From Verrucomicrobiota bacterium (GTDB taxonomy: Bacteria; Verrucomicrobiota; Verrucomicrobiia; CAIQCK01): DNA of 38,295 bases. Positions within the stretch are counted from its first letter, which is position 1. Each line of letters begins with the position of its first letter. Of the stretch, positions 33,516 through 38,295 are shown piece by piece. The DNA lies in NCBI GenBank assembly GCA_026397915.1, contig JAPLTX010000042.1, forward strand, positions 1 to 38,295, in the 5' to 3' direction. Below the pieces are notes generated by a model, which saw only the letters and a program-made list of their open reading frames with translations, was not told the origin of the DNA and did not search any database. The translations under genes and the position numbers were made by a program.

Positions 33516-34631
33516 TCATGTGGTTCCCGAAATCTGGGGCAGTGGATCTGAAACGCACGTCTCCTTTGGGGCTACAGTTCGGACGTAGGTTTTTCTCAGT
33601 TTGAGGAAAGGCCCTTCGATCAGGCGGAAACTGACGTAGCCCGGGATGACCATCAACGAGAAGAAGACGGCGGACCAAAGGCAAGCCACATAGAAATTGT
33701 CCAGGCGCATTATGTGGTTGTGAACGAACCCAGCGGCGTCGAAAACGACAAAAAAATGCAGGAGGTAGATCGAATAAGAATATTCACCGATCCTGGCGAG
33801 GAACTTTGAGGCCCAATTCAGTGGATGCACAAAGGACATGTCATACCAAGCGATTCCCACTGCGTAGGCCACAGCTTCGAGTGTTGGGAGCACGATCCAT
33901 AGCGGACTCTTGAGGTTCTGGTAGATGCCTCCACTCGCGTCGAAGAACCAATAGCATGCGCTGAAGCCCACTATCGTTGTGACCGCGAGCAGGTGCTTGC
34001 CGGCTATTGAACTCCGAAACTGAAATACTAGCATTCCCAACGCAAACTGATCGATTCTTCCGACAATCGAGGCGTAAGCCCAACCCGAAATGTCGCCGTT
34101 TACCTGATAAAGCAGAGCCCGGCTGGCGATGCTGATCGCGACAATGCATAGCGGCAACAGCCGCGATTTCGAGAGCAACCAGAGGAACAGCGGCAAGATC
34201 AGATAGTAGTGGAACTCGACGGTGATCGACCAGCCGCCATTGGGCAGCGTTGGATACAGGACACCTCTTAGAACGGACCACACATAAAGCCTGAGGTTGA
34301 TGCCATGGAGGAACAGGCGGATACCTTCCACCAGAATGACGACAACCAAGAGCGGCATGAGACGCAAGACCCGGTTCCATACAAACGCGCTATATCTGAT
34401 GCGCTTCCCGTCGAGAAGCTTGGCGAACAGGTAGCCGCTCAGCGTCATGAACAGCGCGACGCCGGTATGGCCTTCATCCAAGACGGCAAAAGGAAAAAAC
34501 GCCGGCGTGTAAGCGAATGGGATCGGAAAGCCGGAAGCACCGTGCGTAAAATGCCACGAAAAAACCATGAAGGCGGCGAGCGCACGAACGTGGTCCAGCG
34601 CGATGTAATGCACTCCTGTTGAGGATCTCAT
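33516..34631 (-). CDS. Membrane acyltransferase 3 family (OafA/YrhL-like)
   Basis: 371 residues with about ten membrane helices. The N-terminus YIALDHVRALAAFMVFSWHF carries the family R-x10-H motif, and GVALFMTLSGYLFAKLLDGK and FVWNRVLRLMPLLVVVI follow the usual order; PNGGWSITVEFHYYLILPLF is the conserved W-S-x-x-x-E-F region. These integral membrane enzymes transfer acyl (often acetyl) groups to surface polysaccharides. It is convergent with rpsT and divergent from the methyltransferase/glycosyltransferase pair, so it fits a surface-glycan modification role. Confidence 0.9.
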   Translation of the reverse strand: MRSSTGVHYIALDHVRALAAFMVFSWHFTHGASGFPIPFAYTPAFFPFAVLDEGHTGVALFMTLSGYLFAKLLDGKRIRYSAFVWNRVLRLMPLLVVVILVEGIRLFLHGINLRLYVWSVLRGVLYPTLPNGGWSITVEFHYYLILPLFLWLLSKSRLLPLCIVAISIASRALLYQVNGDISGWAYASIVGRIDQFALGMLVFQFRSSIAGKHLLAVTTIVGFSACYWFFDASGGIYQNLKSPLWIVLPTLEAVAYAVGIAWYDMSFVHPLNWASKFLARIGEYSYSIYLLHFFVVFDAAGFVHNHIMRLDNFYVACLWSAVFFSLMVIPGYVSFRLIEGPFLKLRKTYVRTVAPKETCVSDPLPQISGTT

Positions 34632-34839
34632 TCCAGCCCTTCACATGCGATCGGCTGAAGCTGGAACTCTCCACACCTCAGGGCAGGGCTGGTCAGGTTC
34701 CTGCTCGCCGTCGCAAGAACACAGTTAAAACGGAAGAATGTTTTCAAGAATCAGTTTCTCTGAATTATTTTTCTCTTTGCATCCGCCTGCGGAACGGCGA
34801 CGATGTCCACTAGATATTATCAAGGAGCCTAACACAAGT

Positions 34840-35478
34840 ATGAATAGATGGGATATTGTCAATAGGATAATAAACAAAGAGAAATACCATTCCTACTTTG
34901 AGATAGGCTATGGAACCGGACTCACTTTCGAGAAAATCTTGATTGACCGGAAAATAGGAATAGACACTGGATTTGGAGTGCCCGATAAGACGAAATGCTT
35001 TATAGGGGACGTGCAATCCTTTTTCAGACAAAACCCAAGGGAGATCTTCGACATCATCTTTATCGATGGATCTCATTTATTTGAAGATGTGCTTGTGGAT
35101 GCTTATGCATCTCTGGACCATCTTTCTGACAACGGAACTATAGTATTTCATGACTGCAATCCGCCTTCCAAAAACTATCAGAAGCGAAAGTATGTTCGTG
35201 GTTATCCCGGCTGGAATGGCGATGTGTGGAAAGCGTTTCTCTATTTGAAGACAACTAGAGAAGATTTGAACATGTTTGTCGTTGATACTGATTATGGATG
35301 TGGAATTGCTAAGCGAAAGGCCGAACTTGCCAAATCCGTTTCAAAGAACACTGATATTGTTCGTCGGATTTCGGCATGGATTTTCAGAATAAGAAATACC
35401 TACGAGAACCTCGAAAAGAACAGAACATTTCTTTTAGGTTTAATAACCACCAAAGACTTTGAGGATCTGTATCGGTGA
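34840..35478 (+). CDS. Class I SAM-dependent methyltransferase-like protein
   Basis: 212 residues starting MNRWDIVNRIINKEKYHSYF; AAGGAG at 34822-34827 precedes the ATG at 34840, while the longer frame to 34738 lacks support. Motif I is FEIGYGTGLTFEKIL, an acidic-loop region is IGIDTGFGVPD, and motif IV is IFDIIFIDGSHLFEDVLVD, all as in class I methyltransferases acting on sugars or small molecules. Composition is clearly AT-rich compared with most of the window, indicating horizontal acquisition. Its TGA overlaps a GTG start of the next gene. The acceptor substrate is unknown. Confidence 0.8.
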   Translation: MNRWDIVNRIINKEKYHSYFEIGYGTGLTFEKILIDRKIGIDTGFGVPDKTKCFIGDVQSFFRQNPREIFDIIFIDGSHLFEDVLVDAYASLDHLSDNGTIVFHDCNPPSKNYQKRKYVRGYPGWNGDVWKAFLYLKTTREDLNMFVVDTDYGCGIAKRKAELAKSVSKNTDIVRRISAWIFRIRNTYENLEKNRTFLLGLITTKDFEDLYR

Positions 35479-36359
35479 GCATCTCGGATTATCGTGGCGA
35501 AACCAGAATGAAATCTTTATCAGTAATCACGACGCACTTTCACGACTTCGGATGGGTTGACTTGTTCGTTCGCCGACTGCTCGAAACCACCCCCCCCCAG
35601 CAGCTGTTAGAAATTCTGGTAATCGATCAAGACAGGACGGAAGCCTCCCGCCATCATCTGCAAAAACTGGATTCAAAAGTTCGTGTTATTCAATATCCAA
35701 AAAGTGTTCGGCATTTTCAGAGTTTTGGCTACGACCACCCCGAAGTGTTAAACCGAGCAGTTCGCGAAGCCAAGGGAACTCATATAGCTATCTTTGATTC
35801 CGACGCCCACCCATTCGCACAGGGCTGGCTCAAGAAATGCCTAGAACTGCTGTGTGCTTACGACGCAGTTCTTGCCACGGGCCCGATTCCCGAATTCCAA
35901 CATTTTAGTCACCCTTGCTTCATGTTCCTGAAGGCACAGCATGCGAATTTGGGTTTGCAGTTCGACCAAGGCATGTTTGACGATGGAAAGGACTGTGGAT
36001 GGCTTATCGGAGAACAATTACGGCAAGCCGATCAACGTGTCCTTCTTGTGCGTCCGGCGCGCGGATTCGATGGCAAGTGGGGATCAATCTATTTGGATTG
36101 TGTATATCACCACGGCCAAGGCAGCTTCTCAGGCGGCGGTGAAAAACTGCGCTCTCAGCTCACGTGGCGTCATCGAGTCTTTCGAAATGCAGTTCTGGAA
36201 GATGGACTTTATCATCTCAGTTTTAGACGTCGCTTGGATTACGAGGCTAGCAGGTTTTGGAGCAAGGTGGTCAAATTCACAACAAGGCCCTTGGGCCAGA
36301 AGATCGAGAAGATTGGTAGGGCTTGGAATAGGATGGTAAAGCCCATACCCAAAGAGTGA
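35475..36359 (+). CDS. Glycosyltransferase (GT-A fold, family 2-like)
   Basis: 294 residues if started at GTG 35475, which overlaps the previous stop (GTGA) and has GAGGA 9 nt upstream; ATG at 35508 (MKSLSVITTHFHDFGWVDLF) is an alternative that begins at the domain. The N-terminal nucleotide-sugar-binding fold has SVITTHFHDFGWVDLFVRRL, and THIAIFDSDAHPF carries the D-x-D metal/sugar-nucleotide site. The C-terminal part, rich in aromatic and basic residues, is less clear. It probably adds a sugar to a surface glycan. A nine-C run at 35590-35598 lies near the start of the gene. Confidence 0.78.
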   Translation: MSISDYRGETRMKSLSVITTHFHDFGWVDLFVRRLLETTPPQQLLEILVIDQDRTEASRHHLQKLDSKVRVIQYPKSVRHFQSFGYDHPEVLNRAVREAKGTHIAIFDSDAHPFAQGWLKKCLELLCAYDAVLATGPIPEFQHFSHPCFMFLKAQHANLGLQFDQGMFDDGKDCGWLIGEQLRQADQRVLLVRPARGFDGKWGSIYLDCVYHHGQGSFSGGGEKLRSQLTWRHRVFRNAVLEDGLYHLSFRRRLDYEASRFWSKVVKFTTRPLGQKIEKIGRAWNRMVKPIPKE

Positions 36360-36513
36360 AAAAAGGGTCACTGCTGGCCAGGCCGGCAGTTGCTCTGGGA
36401 ACTGTGTTTTGCGGAATGCTTGATGTCGTCTCGTCCGCCCAGCCGAGGAAAACGCAGGTAGTATTTCAGGAACACTTTGTCGGCTGAGACGGCTGACTCT
36501 GCAACGCCGACTC

Positions 36514-37017
36514 CTACCAGGCATCCACGATGCGGTCGGTGATCCGGCGCGCGAGGTCCTCGGCGGCCAGCGGGAACGCCTGCCGCTCGGCTTGGGTCAT
36601 GTCGTTACCAAAGAAATACTGCGCCTTGCCTCCGAAGTCGCCATCCAGGAGCCGCTTGCCGGTGCGGTTGTCGGTTAGCACGACGTGGGCCGAGATATGA
36701 AGCTCGTATGCCTTGGCGGTCAACGTGTTGTCGCTGCGGTAAAGCAGCGGCTCGCGACTCCAGAAAACGATGTCGCCCGTCAGCGTGGCATCCGCGGCGC
36801 CCTCGGACACAACGCGAATGGAGCCATCGGTTTGGATGCGCTTGATGACCGCGGTAGTCACCTGCACGGAGATGCGCGGTTCAAAGGTCTTGTTGTGGAA
36901 GTTGGGCACGGCGATGGACCGGACGTTCATCGTGCTGGTGGGGCCCAACCGGTAGGCGCAGCCCGCGCAGAACGCGGCGGCGAGCGCGGCAACGAGTAAG
37001 CGTAGGACAGTGGTCAT
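36514..37017 (-). CDS. lptE: LptE-like LPS-assembly lipoprotein
   Basis: 167 residues with a lipoprotein signal (LRLLVAALAAAFCAGC, lipobox FCAGC) and then AYRLGPTSTMNVRSIAVPNF. The following VNVTTAVIKRIQ-type region (ISVQVTTAVIKRIQTDGSIR) and LTGDIVFWSREPL, with a C-terminal LARRITDRIVDAW helix, match the LptE fold that plugs the LptD outer-membrane translocon. The start at 37017 overlaps the BamD stop at 37014 (ATGA), so the two outer-membrane genes are translationally coupled. LptE sequences vary greatly, so the call relies on this pattern and neighbour. Confidence 0.85.
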   Translation of the reverse strand: MTTVLRLLVAALAAAFCAGCAYRLGPTSTMNVRSIAVPNFHNKTFEPRISVQVTTAVIKRIQTDGSIRVVSEGAADATLTGDIVFWSREPLLYRSDNTLTAKAYELHISAHVVLTDNRTGKRLLDGDFGGKAQYFFGNDMTQAERQAFPLAAEDLARRITDRIVDAW

Positions 37018-38003
37018 TGTTTCTCTCCAGCCTTTGGAGCCGGTTTCAACGCCGCCAGCCGTCGAAGCACCTCAACGCGCTGCTTGGCCTCTTCGCAGTA
37101 ACTGGACTTGGGATGGCGTGCGATCAGCTCGTTGTAATACACCAGCGCGGCAGCGAACTCCTTCTGTTTGTCGTAAAAGCGCGCCACCTCGAAGAGGCCA
37201 CGCGCTTGATCGGTCTGCACCTTGGCGATATGCTCGCGCGCGATGTCCGCCTTCGAGCCGCCAGGAAACTTGGTGCGGTATTCGTTGAAGGCATCCACCG
37301 CTTTGTTGGAGTAACCCTGGTCATACTCCGCCCGCGTCGCCGCCCGGTAATAGGCCAGTCCGATATTGAAGTAGGCCTCCTCCGCCAGCGAGCTGCGCGG
37401 AAATTTCTCAATCAGCTTCTGGTAAGCCGCCACGGCTTCGTCAAACTTCTTCTGTTTCTCGCGCGCGTAGCCGATCGCCATTTGCGCCGACGGAGCGATC
37501 TCGCTATACGGGGCATTCTTGATCACCTTCTCGTAAATCTCCACGGCCCGGTCCATGGACGGGAACGTCTTGATGAAGAAGAACTTCACGCGCTCGCCGG
37601 CCAGGAAAAGGTTGCCGATCTTGTATTGCCGCTGGATAAGTTCGTCGAACTTGTCAAAGCCTTGGTAACTATCCGCCACCTTCTGGTAGGAAAGAAACGC
37701 CCTGTAGTAATCCCGCTGCTGTTCCTGGCAGTAGCCAACCCGGAACTGCGCCTCGCCCGCGTGAAGCGAGGTGGGCCATCGCTTCAGCAACATCCGATAC
37801 GAGGCCATTGCGTCGTTCCAATTCCGCCCCTTCTCAAACTCCTTGCCTTGTTCGAGTTGGTCTTTGGGCGTGGTCGCCGCGATCGCCGACCCTTTCACTT
37901 CCCAGCCTTCGCCCGGACGGTAAACGATCGGCGCCGGACACCGGGCCGGAACAGCCAACAGTGTCGCGATCACGGCCAGCGCGAGAATTCTAAAACGATG
38001 CAT
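37014..38003 (-). CDS. bamD: BamD-like outer-membrane assembly factor
   Basis: 329 residues. Signal-like N-terminus (MHRFRILALAVIATLLAVPA), then several TPR-type helical repeats: QLEQGKEFEKGRNWNDAMAS, APSAQMAIGYAREKQKKFDE, SSLAEEAYFNIGLAYYRAAT, and GLFEVARFYDKQKEFAAALV near the end. This is the BamD/outer-membrane protein assembly pattern in which the TPR scaffold helps BamA insert beta-barrels. There is no obvious lipobox cysteine in the standard position (the signal ends near ARCPAP, which is only a possible Cys). It lies upstream of lptE. Longer than E. coli BamD (about 245 residues). Confidence 0.85.
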   Translation of the reverse strand: MHRFRILALAVIATLLAVPARCPAPIVYRPGEGWEVKGSAIAATTPKDQLEQGKEFEKGRNWNDAMASYRMLLKRWPTSLHAGEAQFRVGYCQEQQRDYYRAFLSYQKVADSYQGFDKFDELIQRQYKIGNLFLAGERVKFFFIKTFPSMDRAVEIYEKVIKNAPYSEIAPSAQMAIGYAREKQKKFDEAVAAYQKLIEKFPRSSLAEEAYFNIGLAYYRAATRAEYDQGYSNKAVDAFNEYRTKFPGGSKADIAREHIAKVQTDQARGLFEVARFYDKQKEFAAALVYYNELIARHPKSSYCEEAKQRVEVLRRLAALKPAPKAGEKQ

Positions 38004-38295
38004 TGGCTGCCAGCCTAGCGAACGCCCTACCCCCTGTCAACTCGTCAGCCCGACACCCGTCTGCCCGACAGCGGCGCGATCTGAAGTAGGAACAGCCGAT
38101 TCCTCGCCCGTAGCGCCGACGCTACAGCCCCACCAGTCCGCCGATTCGGACCGCACTTAAGGAACCGCTGATTAAAGGGGCTGGGGCACAGAAGACTTCG
38201 GTGTGAATGATTTCGACGACGGGATTGTAGAGATGGCTGAGAATCTGGGAGCATGAGACACCGCACGGAGCGAGGGAAGCGATGGATGCGAGGTG

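Noticed and set aside
38019..38295. Possible gene at the right edge
   Set aside because: The open frames there lack start signals and domains; the stretch upstream of bamD shows nothing that I can support.

Overview
The window looks like a chromosomal segment of a high-GC Gram-negative bacterium of the Verrucomicrobiota (a Pedosphaera/Limisphaerales-type relative), or less likely Planctomycetota. The reasons are a dense set of exported sulfatases, a ThuA-like protein, a PmoA-like (DUF6807) protein, a Tat-exported Gfo/Idh/MocA oxidoreductase, an orphan Flp pilin, and outer-membrane biogenesis genes (bamD, lptE). The lineage is inferred from gene content, not measured.

Layout. 1-7563 (minus strand): a fucokinase-like GHMP kinase running off the left edge, a GalU-like nucleotidyltransferase, a large secreted protein with an apparent frameshift, a TPR protein, a small membrane protein and a sodium:solute symporter. 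7700-9495 (plus): a cobalamin riboswitch, a strong intrinsic terminator, a 37-residue peptide gene and a radical SAM/SPASM gene, i.e. a B12-gated peptide-modification cassette (CbpA/CbpB type). 9496-10948: an inverted repeat, a small secreted protein of four 18-residue repeats, a cluster of short hairpins, and an array of 21-bp heptad-coding units followed by a second short array with the same period. 10949-12501 (minus): a two-gene CBASS anti-phage system (Cap15-like effector and CD-NTase). 12687-15052 (plus): tandem FKBP genes, a VF530-family protein and an S4-domain pseudouridine synthase. 15049-18809 (minus): a VOC protein, then a three-gene sugar operon (isomerase/epimerase-like, PmoA-like, Gfo/Idh/MocA). 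19266-19460: Flp pilin.

19676-32116 (minus) is an eight-gene, 12.4-kb run of exported enzymes: ThuA-like, a sulfatase with an internal deletion and frameshift, a sulfatase, an amidohydrolase, a sulfatase, a glycerophosphodiesterase with an extra C-terminal domain, and two more sulfatases. Four of the five sulfatases look intact. This fits degradation of a sulfated glycan outside the cytoplasm. 32117-33079 is a non-coding or decayed stretch with a third 21-bp repeat array. It is followed by rpsT with a promoter and terminator, an acyltransferase, and an AT-rich pair (methyltransferase-like and glycosyltransferase) that looks like a surface-glycan island. The right end is lptE-bamD.

The most notable items are the riboswitch/terminator-controlled cbpA-cbpB cassette, the three unrelated-sequence arrays sharing a 21-bp period, and the Cap15 CBASS operon.
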